DNA of 64,000 nucleotides from DATBSL01 sp963729875 (GTDB taxonomy: Bacteria > Acidobacteriota > Vicinamibacteria > Fen-336): assembly GCA_963729875.1 (NCBI GenBank), contig CAVSPR010000002.1, positions 310,001 through 374,000 of the forward strand, in the 5' to 3' direction. Shown here one piece after another: positions 1 to 9,508 of the stretch. A model generated the notes under the pieces. The model did not search any database, was not told where the DNA came from, and worked only from the letters and a program-made list of their open reading frames with translations. Each line of letters starts with the position of its first letter. Within the stretch, counting starts at the first letter, position 1. The position numbers and the translations under genes were made by a program.

Positions 1-1685
1 AGGACTACTTCGTGAGCGGCCGCAACGTCTCCTGGTGGCTGGCCGGGACCTCGATGGTGGCGACCACCTTCGCCGCCGACACGCCCCTCGCCGTGACCGG
101 GCTCGTGGCGAGCTTCGGCATCGCGGGCAACTGGCTGTGGTGGAGCATGCTCATGAGCGGCATGCTCACCGTCTTCTTCTACGCGCGCCTGTGGCGCCGG
201 GCGGGCGTGCTCACCGACGTCGAGTTCGCCGAGATCCGCTACGCCGGCCGGCCCGCCGCCTTCCTGCGCGGCTTCCGCGCCCTCTACCTGGGCCTCCCCA
301 TCAACCTGATCATCATGGGCTGGGTCAACCTGGCCATGGTGAAGATCCTGTCCATGATCTTCGGGGTGGGCAAGGCCGAGGCCCTGCTGATGGTCTTCGG
401 CATGATGCTGGTCACCGCCTTCATCTCGACGCTCTCCGGTCTGTGGGGCGTCCTCGTGATGGACCTCTTCCAGTTCGCCCTGAAGATGGGGATGGTGGTC
501 GTGCTCGCCGTCTGCGCGGTTCGCGCGGTGGGCGGGATGGAAGCCCTGAAGGCGAAGCTGCACGCCCTCGACGTGGCCCGCGCCGCCGGGGGAGGGGGCG
601 GCTCGATCCTCTCGTTCGTCCCCGACGTCGGCTCCGCCTGGATGCCGATGCTCACCTTCTTCGTCTACGTGGCGGTGAACTGGTGGGCGACCTGGTACCC
701 GGGGGCGGAGCCGGGCGGGGGCGGCTTCGTGGCGCAGCGGATCTTCTGCGCGAAGGACGAGAAGCACTCGCTCCTCGCCACCCTGTGGTTCAACGTGGCG
801 CACTACGCGGTGCGTCCCTGGCCGTGGATCCTCACCGCGCTGTGCAGCCTCGTCCTCTACCCCGACCTCGCCGACAAGGAGTCGGGCTTCGTGAAGACGA
901 TCCTCGACCCGGCGGTCTTCCCGGCGGCCCTGCGCGGGGTGATGGTCGCGGCCTTCGCCGCCGCCTATATGTCGACGGTCGGCACCCAGCTCAACTGGGG
1001 GGCTTCCTACCTCGTGAACGACTTCTACCGCCGCTTCCTCGTGCGCGGCGCGAGCGAGAGGCACTACGTCCGCATGTCGCAGGCGGCCACGATCCTCGTC
1101 ATGCTGGCCTCCTGCGCCGTCACCTGGTACCAGGAGTCGATCGCGGACGCCTGGAAGCTGCTGATCGCGGTGGGGGCGGGGACGGGGAGCGTCTTCATCC
1201 TTCGCTGGTTCTGGTGGCGCATCAACGCCTGGAGCGAGGTCTCGGCCATGGCCGCCTCGTTCGTGGTCTCGCTCCTGCTGCAGTCCGTCTGGGGGCTGCG
1301 CAGCGAGGACCCGGCCGAGTTCGCGTGGATCGTGCTCATCACCGTGGCCGCCTCGACCCTCGTGTGGCTGGCCGCGACGTGGCTGACCCCGCCGGAGCCC
1401 GAGGGGACGCTCCTCGCCTTCTACCGGCGGGTGCGGCCGGCCGCTGCCCTCTGGGGGCCCATCGCCGCCCGCGCCACGGACGTCGTGCCCCCCCGCGACG
1501 GGCTCTCGAACCTGGTGAGCTGGGTCGCGGGCTGCGTCCTCGTGTACGCGACCCTCTTCGGCGTCGGCAAGGTCATCTTCGGCGAGACGGCACTCGGCCT
1601 CGGGATGCTGGCGGTGGCAGCAGGGGCCGGGGGGCTGATCTACCGCGGCCTCGAGCGCCGCGGCTGGCGGACGGTCGTGGAGTGA
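1..1685 (+). CDS. Sodium:solute symporter (SSS family), 5' end outside window
   Basis: Na+-coupled uptake permease of the inner membrane; substrate not predictable. The frame is already open at base 3 (D-Y-F-V-S-G-R-N-V), so the GTG at 12 is internal and roughly 40 N-terminal residues lie upstream. The SSS hallmark SGRNVSWWLAGTSMVATTFAADTP, with its W-W-L-A-G core, is present, followed by about a dozen hydrophobic segments. Its closest relative in the window is the symporter at 54373-56186, which shares the WWLAG, VATTF, YARLWRR and EIRYxG blocks throughout, so the two are paralogues. The C-terminus (GKVIFGETALGLGML...) also guides repair of that broken paralogue. A PilZ gene follows 50 nt downstream. 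Family is certain; substrate unknown. Confidence 0.9.
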   Translation, partial: DYFVSGRNVSWWLAGTSMVATTFAADTPLAVTGLVASFGIAGNWLWWSMLMSGMLTVFFYARLWRRAGVLTDVEFAEIRYAGRPAAFLRGFRALYLGLPINLIIMGWVNLAMVKILSMIFGVGKAEALLMVFGMMLVTAFISTLSGLWGVLVMDLFQFALKMGMVVVLAVCAVRAVGGMEALKAKLHALDVARAAGGGGGSILSFVPDVGSAWMPMLTFFVYVAVNWWATWYPGAEPGGGGFVAQRIFCAKDEKHSLLATLWFNVAHYAVRPWPWILTALCSLVLYPDLADKESGFVKTILDPAVFPAALRGVMVAAFAAAYMSTVGTQLNWGASYLVNDFYRRFLVRGASERHYVRMSQAATILVMLASCAVTWYQESIADAWKLLIAVGAGTGSVFILRWFWWRINAWSEVSAMAASFVVSLLLQSVWGLRSEDPAEFAWIVLITVAASTLVWLAATWLTPPEPEGTLLAFYRRVRPAAALWGPIAARATDVVPPRDGLSNLVSWVAGCVLVYATLFGVGKVIFGETALGLGMLAVAAGAGGLIYRGLERRGWRTVVE

Positions 1686-1735
1686 GGGCGCTTGCCGCCC
1701 GTGGGATACTGGGTCGGCTTCCGGGAGGCGTGGCG

Positions 1736-2074
1736 ATGGCGCACAGCGTCGAGGGCGAGCAGCAGCGGCGGTGGGAGCGGCGGGTGCCCGTCCACCCCGT
1801 GCGGGTCGCGGCCGAGACCGAGGCCATCGCGGGGGCCACCGGCGAGGCCCTCAACCTCTCCGACGGCGGGGCGTGCCTCGCCCTGCAGACGAGCGACCTC
1901 GCGGTGGGCGACGAGGTGATCCTCTGGCTCGCGTTCGCCCGCCAGGGCCAGCCGGTGCCGGCCACCGGTCGCATCGTGTGGGCGGGCGGCGGCTGGGGGC
2001 GGCCCCGCTACGGCCTCGAGTGGACGCACGAAGGGCCCCAGAGGTCCTGGCTCGGCTGGCTGACCCGGGCCTGA
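1736..2074 (+). CDS. PilZ-domain protein (putative c-di-GMP receptor)
   Basis: A 112-residue stand-alone PilZ domain. The N-terminal RRWERR matches the RxxxR c-di-GMP-binding motif, and NLSDGGACL matches the second motif (D/N-x-S-x-x-G). It is therefore expected to bind cyclic di-GMP in the cytoplasm and pass the signal to an unknown partner. The ATG at 1736 is chosen because GGGAGG lies 8 nt upstream; a GATACT -10-like box sits at 1705-1710, so it may have its own promoter although it follows the symporter closely. It ends 3 nt before the convergent TonB receptor gene. No diguanylate cyclase lies nearby. Confidence 0.85.
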   Translation: MAHSVEGEQQRRWERRVPVHPVRVAAETEAIAGATGEALNLSDGGACLALQTSDLAVGDEVILWLAFARQGQPVPATGRIVWAGGGWGRPRYGLEWTHEGPQRSWLGWLTRA

Positions 2075-2077
2075 CGC

Positions 2078-4402
2078 CTACCGCGCCCAGTCCATGTCGA
2101 TCGTCACTCCGAACTGGAACGTCCGGGGGGCGAGCCACACCTGGAACTGGCCCTCGACCGGCGTGCCGTTGGCGTTGGCGAGGTAGATGTTGCTCTCGTC
2201 GAAGAGGTTGTCCACCTGGGCGTAGACGTTGAGCGCATACGCCCCGAGGCCCGCGAAGCGCTTGCTCAGCTGCGCGTACCAGATGTTGTAGGCCGGCTGG
2301 TAGGTCCCGTCCAGGCCCGGCGGCACCTTGCCGTTGAACTGGCCGCGGAGGTTGGCGCGCAGGCCGTATCTGGGGTTCGCCCAGAGAAGCTTCAGGAAGC
2401 CGGAGTGGGTCGGGTAGCCCCCGATCTCCGCGCCCTCCGGGTCCACGCGCTTGTTGTACGCGTAGGCCACCGAGGGCGTGAAGCCCCAGGGCAGGCTCAC
2501 CGAGGTGGCGACGTTGACGCCCTTCGAGGTGTAGCGGTCGACGTTGCGGTAGGTGAAGCTGCTGGGGGTGAGCTGGAAGAAGATGATGCCGTTCTTCAGC
2601 TTCGTGTAGTAGCCGTCCACCGAGACCTGGGCCCGGCCGCTGGCGTAGGCGTAGCCGGCGGTGAAGCCGTCCGAGATCTCGGGCTGGAGGTCGGGGTTCC
2701 CGACGAAGAACGGGGGCTGGTTGAGGTAGAGCTCGCCGAAGTAGGGCGGGCGGAAGCCGTGGCCGTAGCTGCCGCGCAGGCGGTGCTCCGGCGCCAGGGT
2801 GAAGACGGCGTCCGCCTTCGGGCTCCACTCGGAGCCGAAGTCGCTGTAGTCGTCGTAGCGCACCCCGGCGGTGACCCTGAGGCGGGACGTGACGTTGACC
2901 TCCTGCTGGCCCCAGAGGACGTTGATGCCCCGCGAGCACTCGGAGGAGGCGGGGGTCGTGGAGGTGGTGCTGCAGTTCTCCCCCGTCGCGTTCAGCGTGC
3001 CGCGCTGGAGCTTCTCGTCGCGGAACTCGTAGCCGCCCTGCAGCGGGTGCTCGCGGCCGAAGGCCGCCCAGTTGTGGCGGCCGGTCAGCTTCACCTCCTG
3101 GTTCCACTCCCTCCACGGCGCCTGGGGACAGTTCGGCCAGGTCGAGCACGGGAGGACCGTCGGCCGCGCGTTGGCATCGTAGACGCGCGTCTCGTCGCGC
3201 AGGTACTTGCCGTAGGTGTAGGTCGCGCTGAAGGTGGTGCGGGGCGACAGCAGGAAGTCGACCTCCGGGGACAGCGTGTAGCGGGTGAGGTCGCGCTGCG
3301 AGTCGTAGACGGTGGAGGCGAGCTGGGTGGCGCCGGAGAAGTAGTAGTTGCGCATCTCGCGGAGCTGGTAGTCGCCGAAGAAGCGGGCCACGACCTTGCC
3401 CCCGAGCCGGTAGTCGGCGGTGCCCGAGGCGTTCCAGTACGTGCTCGGCGGCTGGCCGATCGTCTGCGGGTTCTTCCGGCACGCCCCGCTGGCGGCGCCC
3501 TCGTCCGAGCAGGCCTCGAGGTCGAAGCCGTCGTAGGTCCGGTAGCCGCCGGCGAGGCTCACCCCGCCCTTCTCCCCGCGCCACGAGAAGGCGTCGTCCA
3601 CGCGGTAGTCGTCGTAGGTGCCGCCGCTCGCGGTGAGCGTGTTCGTGACCCCCCGGTCGCCGGGGGCGTCGGTGATGAAGTTGACGACGCCGCCGAGGGC
3701 ATCCGACCCGTACAGGGCCGAGCCGGCGCCCTTCACCACCTCGATCCGCTGCACCCCGGGCAGGCGCAGCTCCTCGAGATTGAGGTTGCCGTTGGCGTCC
3801 TTGCCGAGGTAGCGCCGCCCGTTGACCAGCACGAGGACGCCCTTGTTGGGGATGCCGTTGATGGAGATGTAGCCCTGTCCGCCCCCGGCGTTGACCTGGA
3901 TTCCGGAGCCGTTCTGCTCCACGAGGATGTCCTTCGCGGAGCGGGCGCCGGTGTCGTCGATCTGGGTCTTCTCGAGGAGCGTGACCGGCTCGGCCACGTC
4001 GAGGAGGAGCTGCTCGCGGCGGTTCGCCGTCTCGACGGTCACGGTCGTGCTCAGCTGGGCGACGCCCATGACGAGCTCGAGCGACTTCGCCTCGCCTTCC
4101 GCGAGGGCGAAGGACGGCGCAGCGGCGTCGGCGAAGCCGGGAAAGGTCGACCGGACCTCGTAGGTGCCGGCGGGCAGGGCGGTGAAGCGGGCGACGCCCT
4201 CGCCGTTCGTGACCGCGCGCTGGCTCGTGCCCGTCCCCGCGTTCGTGGCGCGGACCGCGGCGCGGGGGATGACCCCGAAGTTGTCGCGCACGGTCACGGT
4301 GAGAGAGGCGTCGGCGGCGGCCGCGGTCGCCGCGAGCGCGAGCACGAGTGCGAGCGCGGCGGCGGGGAGAGCGATGGACCCGGTGAGGCGGGCAGTCGGC
4401 AT
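2078..4402 (-). CDS. TonB-dependent outer-membrane receptor with carboxypeptidase-regulatory N-domain
   Basis: 774 residues. Signal peptide (residues 1-30, ending AATAAAAD), then a carboxypeptidase-regulatory-like beta-sandwich (about 32-110: LTVTVRDNFGVIPRA, AGTYEVRSTFPGF), a plug domain (about 125-245: ARSAKDILVEQ, LVNGRRYLG, IEVVKGAGSALYGSDALGG) and a 22-strand-type barrel ending in a terminal aromatic stretch (FQFGVTIDMDWAR). It should import a siderophore, cofactor or saccharide across the outer membrane using TonB energy; the substrate cannot be read from sequence. The start at 4402 puts the signal peptide at the N-terminus; 26 further in-frame codons upstream look non-coding. Receptors with this N-domain are abundant in Acidobacteriota and Bacteroidota. 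No TonB/ExbBD gene is adjacent. Confidence 0.92.
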   Translation of the reverse strand: MPTARLTGSIALPAAALALVLALAATAAAADASLTVTVRDNFGVIPRAAVRATNAGTGTSQRAVTNGEGVARFTALPAGTYEVRSTFPGFADAAAPSFALAEGEAKSLELVMGVAQLSTTVTVETANRREQLLLDVAEPVTLLEKTQIDDTGARSAKDILVEQNGSGIQVNAGGGQGYISINGIPNKGVLVLVNGRRYLGKDANGNLNLEELRLPGVQRIEVVKGAGSALYGSDALGGVVNFITDAPGDRGVTNTLTASGGTYDDYRVDDAFSWRGEKGGVSLAGGYRTYDGFDLEACSDEGAASGACRKNPQTIGQPPSTYWNASGTADYRLGGKVVARFFGDYQLREMRNYYFSGATQLASTVYDSQRDLTRYTLSPEVDFLLSPRTTFSATYTYGKYLRDETRVYDANARPTVLPCSTWPNCPQAPWREWNQEVKLTGRHNWAAFGREHPLQGGYEFRDEKLQRGTLNATGENCSTTSTTPASSECSRGINVLWGQQEVNVTSRLRVTAGVRYDDYSDFGSEWSPKADAVFTLAPEHRLRGSYGHGFRPPYFGELYLNQPPFFVGNPDLQPEISDGFTAGYAYASGRAQVSVDGYYTKLKNGIIFFQLTPSSFTYRNVDRYTSKGVNVATSVSLPWGFTPSVAYAYNKRVDPEGAEIGGYPTHSGFLKLLWANPRYGLRANLRGQFNGKVPPGLDGTYQPAYNIWYAQLSKRFAGLGAYALNVYAQVDNLFDESNIYLANANGTPVEGQFQVWLAPRTFQFGVTIDMDWAR

Positions 4403-4534
4403 GAGAACCTCGCTGGCGGAAAGGGCCCCCTGGAGAGGGGCGGGAGGTGCAGTGTCCGCACCGGCGCCGGTGGTTGTCAAGCCGGAAGCGACAGCCGGCC
4501 ATCCAATTCCGTGGATCGAGGCGGGAGGTGGCGT

Positions 4535-6953
4535 TCAGCGCCCGCCGCGCCACGGCGCGGCGCGGTCCGGGCGGCCCCAGGCCTCGTAGAGCGCGGCGAG
4601 GCGCTGCCGGGTCTCGACCGTCCGCTCGTGGTCACGGCCTCGGGAGGACTCGAGGCCCGCGTGGGCGCGCAGGAGCAGGGCCTCGGCCTCGGGGTAGCGG
4701 CGCTCGGCGGTCAGGCAGGCGCCGAGCACGCTCTCCGAGGAGGCGATGAGCCAGTGGCCCGGCGGCAGGGCGCGACGCCGCAGCTCCAGGCTCTCCCGGA
4801 CCAGGGGCTCGGCCTCGCGCGGCCGGCCGAGGTCCAGCAGGGCGAGGCCCATGATCTGCTGGACCGCGGCGACCATCGGGTGGGTGTCGGGGAGGGCGCG
4901 CCCCCGCAGGGCGAGCACCTGCCGGCACTCTCGGATGGCACCCTCGGCATCGCCCTTCGCCCGCAGCAGGCTCGCGAGGGCGTAGCGGGACCGCGTCGTG
5001 TCGGGGTGTTCGGCCCCCAGCAGGCGGAGCCGCATGTCGAGGCTCTGCCGGTACAGCCGCTCCGCCCCCGCGAGGTCGCCCCTCGACTCGACGACACCGC
5101 CGAGCGTGTTGAGGGCGGAGGCCACCTCCGGGTGCTCAGGACCGCGCACCGCGCGGATGATCTCGAGGGCCTCGCGGTGGAGAGGCTCCGCTCCCGCCCA
5201 GTCGCCTCGCTGGCCGAGGAGCACGCCGAGGTTGTTGAGCGTCACCGCGACCCCGGGCCCGCGGTCCCCCTCGAGGCGGCGCAGGAGGGCGAGCGTCTCG
5301 CGGTAGAGCGCCTCGGCCTCGTCGACGCGCCCGAGCAGCCGGAGGGTCCGCGCGAGGTCGCCCTTGACCTGCGCCGCGTCCGCGCCGTCCGGTCTCCCCG
5401 AGCCGCTGCAGCAGGGAGAGGGCCTGCCTCCCGAGCCGCTCGGCCTCGGCGAGGTCGCCCTCGTCCTCGGCCGCCACCGCGAGCCGGTCGAGCGCACGCG
5501 CCACCTCGACGCTCTCCTTCCCGTAGGCGGCCACGGTGGCGTCGAGGGCCGCCTGCAGCTTCTGGCGTGCCGGGGCCATGAGGCCGAGGCCCTGGTAGGT
5601 CGTGCCGAGGGTCGTGAGCACGGCGGCCTTGACGTCGAGCTGGCCCCCGAGCTCCTCCTCGACGCGGGACGAGGCGGCGTCGAGCACGGAGGCCACCGTC
5701 ACGTCGCGCCCGGCGACGCGCGGGTCGGCCGACCCGAGCATGCCGACGACGAAGGCGTTCGTCCGCTCCGCCTTCTCCGCCGCCCGGCGCGCCCGGTCCC
5801 GCTCGGCCTCGGCCACGCGGGCCTGGCGGCGCACGGCCGCGAAGCCGATCGCCACCGCCAGCACCAGCGCCGCCGACAGGACCGAGGCCACCGCGACCGC
5901 CGTCCGGTGCCGGCGCAGGAAGCGGCGTACGAGGTCGCGCGTCGAGTAGCGGTAGGCGCTCACGAGCTGCCCGGTCTGGAACCGGCGCAGGTCCACCGCG
6001 AGCTCCATCGCGGTCGGGTAGCGGTCGGCCGGCGCCGGGGCCGTGGCCTTGCGCACGATGGCCACGAGGTCGGGCGGGGCCTCCGGCTCGCGTCGCTCCA
6101 CGGGCTCGACGCTCCCGTTCGCCGCCGCGGCCAGAGCCTCCTCGGCCGTGCGCCCCGCGTGCGGGGGCGCGCCGGTCAGCAGGAAGTACAGCATGGCGCC
6201 GAGGGCGTACACGTCGGCCCGCTCGTCCACGGCGAGGCCGCGGGCCTGCTCGGGCGGCATGTAGTGCGGGGTGCCGAGGACCGTGCCGGTCACCGTCTGG
6301 CCCTGGTCCGAGGTCGGGGCGGGGGGCCCCGTCTCCTCGTGCTCGTCCGCGCCGGCCGTGCCGAGCTCCCGGGCGAGGCCCCAGTCCACGACCACCGTCT
6401 CGCCGAAAGGGCCCACGAGGACGTTGGCCGGCTTGAGGTCGCGGTGGACCACGTGCTGGCTGTGGGCGTAGGCCACCGCCTCGGCCACCGCGATGAGGTG
6501 GGGCAGCAGCGCCAGGCGCCCGGCGAGGTCGGGCGCGTCGCGCAGCAGCGCCTCCAGGGAACGCCCCTCGACGAGCTTCATGGCGTAGAACGGCCGCCCG
6601 TCCGGCCAGCGCCCGGCCTCGTACACGGGCACGATCGCCGGGTGTTGCAGCCGCGCGGTCACCAGCGCTTCGCGCACGAAGCGGGCCGGGGCGCCCGGGC
6701 CCGCGTCGGCGTGCAGCTCCTTGATGGCCACCGTTCGACGAAGACGGCGGTCGCGGGCGAGCAGGACGCGCCCCATGCCTCCGTGGGCGAACTCGCCCTC
6801 GAGCTGGTAGGCGGTCGGGCTCACCTCGGCCAGGGCGTCCGGGCCCGGCGCCGGCCCGCCCGGGCCCGTGGCGACCGTCGGCTCCAGCCTGTCGCCCGAG
6901 GCGATCGTCTCGATCTCCGCGTCCTTCCCGGGATCGCCGCCCACGGCCCCCAT
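4535..6953 (-). CDS. Ser/Thr protein kinase with C-terminal TPR domain (single-base frameshift)
   Basis: Hanks-type kinase: glycine loop GEFAHGGMGRV (about 53-63), Lys78 in VAIKEL, HRDLKPANV (catalytic Asp172), DWG instead of DFG (190-192), GTPHYMPPEQ activation segment. One membrane helix at about 351-372 is followed by tetratricopeptide repeats (LNNLGVLLGQRGDWAGAE, LNTLGGVVESRGDLAGAE). The kinase half reads in one frame to about 5400 and the TPR half continues in the next, ending at 4535. Removing one base from the C4 run at 5396-5399 (GGGG on the coding strand) restores an 805-residue protein, so this is probably a sequencing indel. ATG 6953 overlaps a TAGGAT -10 box; a GTG at 6944 would fit a leaderless start. 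It is divergent from the sigma-factor gene at 7029. Confidence 0.88.
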
Positions 6954-6957
6954 CCTA
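6952..6957 (-). promoter_or_regulatory. -10 box TAGGAT of the kinase-TPR gene
   Basis: TAGGAT on the minus strand, followed by 7 nt and then GTG (6944), with an overlapping ATG at 6953. The same hexamer stands 6 nt before the msrB GTG (18729). This supports a leaderless transcript starting at or near the start codon. Confidence 0.5.
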
Positions 6958-7014
6958 CGCCTGCGAGCTCAGCAGGGGAGCCCCCCTTGCTGTGATACCT
7001 TCTCACCGCCTCCG

Positions 7015-7020
7015 TATATC
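7015..7020 (+). promoter_or_regulatory. -10 box TATATC of the sigma-factor operon
   Basis: TATATC ends 8 nt before ATG 7029 and no Shine-Dalgarno sequence fits between. It is therefore likely the -10 element of a leaderless or near-leaderless mRNA for the 7029-10338 operon. Confidence 0.45.
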
Positions 7021-7028
7021 GACACGGC

Positions 7029-7571
7029 ATGGGTGGTGTGCGCATCCTCGAGTGGCTGGCCCCGGCCGTCCCCGACGAGGCGGTGGACTGGGACGCCGCT
7101 TACCGCGAGGAAATGCCCCGCGTCTTCAGCTACTTGCGCTACCGGGGCTTCGAGCGGGCGACGGCCGAGGACCTGACCTCGGCCACGTTCGAGAAGGCCT
7201 GGCGGGCGCGGGAGCGCTACCGGAAGGACCGGGCCGCCGTCTCGACCTGGCTCCTGGCGATCGCCCGCAACGTCGCGATCGACCACCTCCGGCGCTCGCG
7301 TCGAGAGGTCCCGATCGAGGACGAGACCCTCCGCGACGAGGCGACCCCCGAGGCGGCGGCGCTGCGAAGCGCCGAGTTCGGGAGGCTCCGGGCGCTCGTC
7401 GGGGCGCTCCCGGAGCGCGAGCGCGAGATCCTCGCCCTCAAGTACGGGGCGGGCGCCACCAACCGTGCCATCGCGACGCTCACCGGGCTCGGCGAGTCGA
7501 ACGTGGGGACAATCCTGCACCGCACGATCGGCACGCTGCGCGCCCGGTGGGACGAAGGAGGAGCACAGTGA
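7029..7571 (+). CDS. ECF-like sigma-70 family RNA polymerase sigma factor
   Basis: 180 residues. Region 2 (YREEMPRVFSYLRYRGFERATAEDLTSATFEKAWR, about 25-60, then STWLLAIARNVAIDHLRR) and region 4 (LPEREREILALKYGAGATNRAIATLTGLGESNVGTILHRTIGTLR) are both complete, so it should direct RNA polymerase to a dedicated promoter set. It overlaps the next gene by GTGA (7568-7571), and the whole set through 10338 is spaced by overlaps or a few nt. Such an order implies co-transcription of the sigma factor with its membrane partner and an ABC exporter. It may be autoregulated, as ECF operons usually are; no operator is obvious. Confidence 0.9.
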   Translation: MGGVRILEWLAPAVPDEAVDWDAAYREEMPRVFSYLRYRGFERATAEDLTSATFEKAWRARERYRKDRAAVSTWLLAIARNVAIDHLRRSRREVPIEDETLRDEATPEAAALRSAEFGRLRALVGALPEREREILALKYGAGATNRAIATLTGLGESNVGTILHRTIGTLRARWDEGGAQ

Positions 7572-8605
7572 GCGACGACTTCCTGTCCCGTCTCCGCGAG
7601 GAGCCCCGCCCCGAGTTCGCCGGGCGGCTCGAGGACCGCCTTCACGAGATCGACGCGAGGGAGCGCGAGCGCCGCCTCGCGCCGGGCCCCTTCCGCCGCC
7701 TCGCCCCCGCGCTCGCGGGGGCCGGCCTCGTGGCCGCGGTGGCCCTCGCCTTCACCCTCGAGCCGGTGCGGGCGGCGGCGATCGAGTTCCTCGACCTGTT
7801 CCGCGTGAAGCGCTTCGCCGCGGTACCGGTGGACCCCGAGCGGCTCGCTCGGCTGGCCCAGGGGGGCCTCGACCTCAAGACGCTGGTCGCCGAGCAGGTG
7901 CAGGTCGTGGTGGCGCCGCAGCCCCCGCAGGTCGTGGACAGCCCCGAGGCCGGGGCGGTCGCGGCCGGCATCACGGCCCGGCTGCCCGGCGTCCTGCCGG
8001 AGCGCACTGGGCTCGCCGAGACCAAGCTCAGCCCGTCCGCCGCCTTCCGCGTCCAGGTGGACACGGGCAAGCTCGAGGCGCTCGCCCTCGCCGCGGGCGC
8101 CGACGAGATCGAGATCCCCGCCTTCTGGAACGGGGCGACGATCGACGTCGAGGTGCCGCCGGTGCTGGGCGTGCGCTACGCGCGCACGATCGAGGCGGTC
8201 GACGGGAGGCCCTCTCGCGAGGAGAGCTTCGTCCTCCTCCAGTCGGCGATCCCGCAGGTGGAGCTGCCCGAGGGCTTCGACCTCGCGACGCTCGGGCGCC
8301 TCGGGCTGAGGCTCGCCGGCATGAGCGCGACCGAGGCCGAGAGCTTCTCCCGCGCGATCGACTGGCGCTCGACTCTCCTCGTGCCGGTGCCGGTCCAGGG
8401 CGGGACCTTCCGGGAGGTCGAGGTGTCCGGCCACCAGGGCCTCTTCGTGGTCTACCAGCCGCCGGCCCCCGCCGACCCGTCCGCTCGTCGCCCGCGCTCG
8501 CAGGGGCTCGTCCTGTGGTCGACGGACGACGCGGTGCTCGCGCTCCAGGGCCCGGCGTCCCGCGACGGCATCGAGCTGCTCGAGATGGCGCAGTCGGTCC
8601 GGTAG
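7568..8605 (+). CDS. Membrane-anchored protein partner of the sigma factor (putative anti-sigma factor)
   Basis: 345 residues. A short cytoplasmic N-terminus (PEFAGRLEDRLHEIDARERERR) precedes one membrane helix at about 45-65, then a long extracytoplasmic domain with a repeated proline/valine-rich build (VEVPPVLGVRY, YQPPAPADP) resembling DUF4367-type domains found behind bacterial anti-sigma anchors. No zinc HxxxCxxC motif is present. The start is the GTG at 7568, whose overlap with the sigma-factor stop implies translational coupling. Position and topology argue for an anti-sigma or signal-sensing role; direct homology is weak, so this is inference. Confidence 0.6.
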   Translation: MSDDFLSRLREEPRPEFAGRLEDRLHEIDARERERRLAPGPFRRLAPALAGAGLVAAVALAFTLEPVRAAAIEFLDLFRVKRFAAVPVDPERLARLAQGGLDLKTLVAEQVQVVVAPQPPQVVDSPEAGAVAAGITARLPGVLPERTGLAETKLSPSAAFRVQVDTGKLEALALAAGADEIEIPAFWNGATIDVEVPPVLGVRYARTIEAVDGRPSREESFVLLQSAIPQVELPEGFDLATLGRLGLRLAGMSATEAESFSRAIDWRSTLLVPVPVQGGTFREVEVSGHQGLFVVYQPPAPADPSARRPRSQGLVLWSTDDAVLALQGPASRDGIELLEMAQSVR

Positions 8606-8608
8606 GCC

Positions 8609-9508
8609 GTGGCCGAGCCCGCCCTCGAGGCCCGCGCGCTCCGCAAGGACTTCGGGGCGAAGACCGCGGTCCGGGACCTCACCCTGTCCGTCCCGAGGGG
8701 TGAGGTCTTCGGCTTCCTCGGCCCGAACGGGGCGGGCAAGACGACGTCCATGAAGATGCTGCTCGGCCTCGTCCACCCGACGGCGGGGGGAGGCCGCCTC
8801 CTCGGGGCTCCGATCGGCGCCCCGAAGGCCCGGGCCCGCGTCGGCTACCTGCCCGAGCACTTCGCCTTCCACGAGTGGCTCCGTGGCCGCGAGCTGCTGC
8901 GCTTCCACGGGCGCCTCCTCGGCCATGGCGGCCCTGCGCTCGAGGCGGAGATCGAGAGCCTGCTCCGCCGCGTCGAGCTCGTCGAGGCCGGCGATCGCTG
9001 CCTCCGCGAGTACAGCAAGGGCATGAAGCAGCGGATCGGCCTCGCCCAGGCCCTCCTCGGCGAGCCCGAGCTCGTCTTCCTCGACGAGCCCACCTCGGGC
9101 CTCGACCCGCTCGGCCGCCTCCTCGTCCGCGACGTGATCCGCGAGCTCAAGGCCCGCGGCACGACCGTGTTCCTGAACTCCCACCTCCTGAGCGAGGTCG
9201 AGGTCACCTGCGACCGGGTCGCCTTCGTGAAGGACGGGCGGGTCGTACGCGAGATGACGCTGGGCGCGTCCGAGCGAGACCTCGAGGTCGAGCTCCGCCT
9301 CGACCGCGTCTCGCCGGCGATCCTCGAGGGCCTCGGCCGCTTCGGCGGCGACGTGCGGGAGGACGGCCCGCTCGTGCGCCTGCGCGTCGCCGGGGAGGCG
9401 CAGCTGCCGGAGCTGAGCCGGTGGCTGGCCGCCCAGGGCGTCGGGCTCTACCGCCTGGCGGCCCGGCGTCGCTCGCTGGAGGACGTGTTCCTCGAGGTGG
9501 TGCGATGA
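8609..9508 (+). CDS. ABC transporter ATP-binding protein
   Basis: 299 residues, energy unit of an ABC-2-type exporter. Walker A GPNGAGKTT (38-46), Q-loop region YLPEHFAFHEW, signature YSKGMKQR (135-142, the YSxGM variant common in ABC-2 ATPases), Walker B LVFLDEP (155-161), D-loop SGLD and H-loop NSHLL. The C-terminal 80 residues form the regulatory tail typical of CcmA/NatA-like subunits (RRRSLEDVFLEVVR). GTG start 3 nt after the previous stop. Its stop overlaps the permease start (ATGA, 9505-9508), so the two proteins are certainly made together. Confidence 0.93.
   Translation: MAEPALEARALRKDFGAKTAVRDLTLSVPRGEVFGFLGPNGAGKTTSMKMLLGLVHPTAGGGRLLGAPIGAPKARARVGYLPEHFAFHEWLRGRELLRFHGRLLGHGGPALEAEIESLLRRVELVEAGDRCLREYSKGMKQRIGLAQALLGEPELVFLDEPTSGLDPLGRLLVRDVIRELKARGTTVFLNSHLLSEVEVTCDRVAFVKDGRVVREMTLGASERDLEVELRLDRVSPAILEGLGRFGGDVREDGPLVRLRVAGEAQLPELSRWLAAQGVGLYRLAARRRSLEDVFLEVVR

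Noticed and set aside
190..191. Kinase DWG motif (6953 gene) as evidence for inactivity; listed coordinates are the residue numbers 190-191
   Set aside because: The metal-binding Asp is retained and DWG occurs in many bacterial kinases of this type, so catalysis is still expected.
2405..5581. Long open frame of over 1000 codons on the plus strand opposite the TonB receptor and kinase-TPR genes
   Set aside because: Composition is Val/Ala/Arg/Gly-rich with no family motif. In DNA of about 70% G+C such antisense frames arise because stop codons are rare; the opposite strand carries clear domain motifs.
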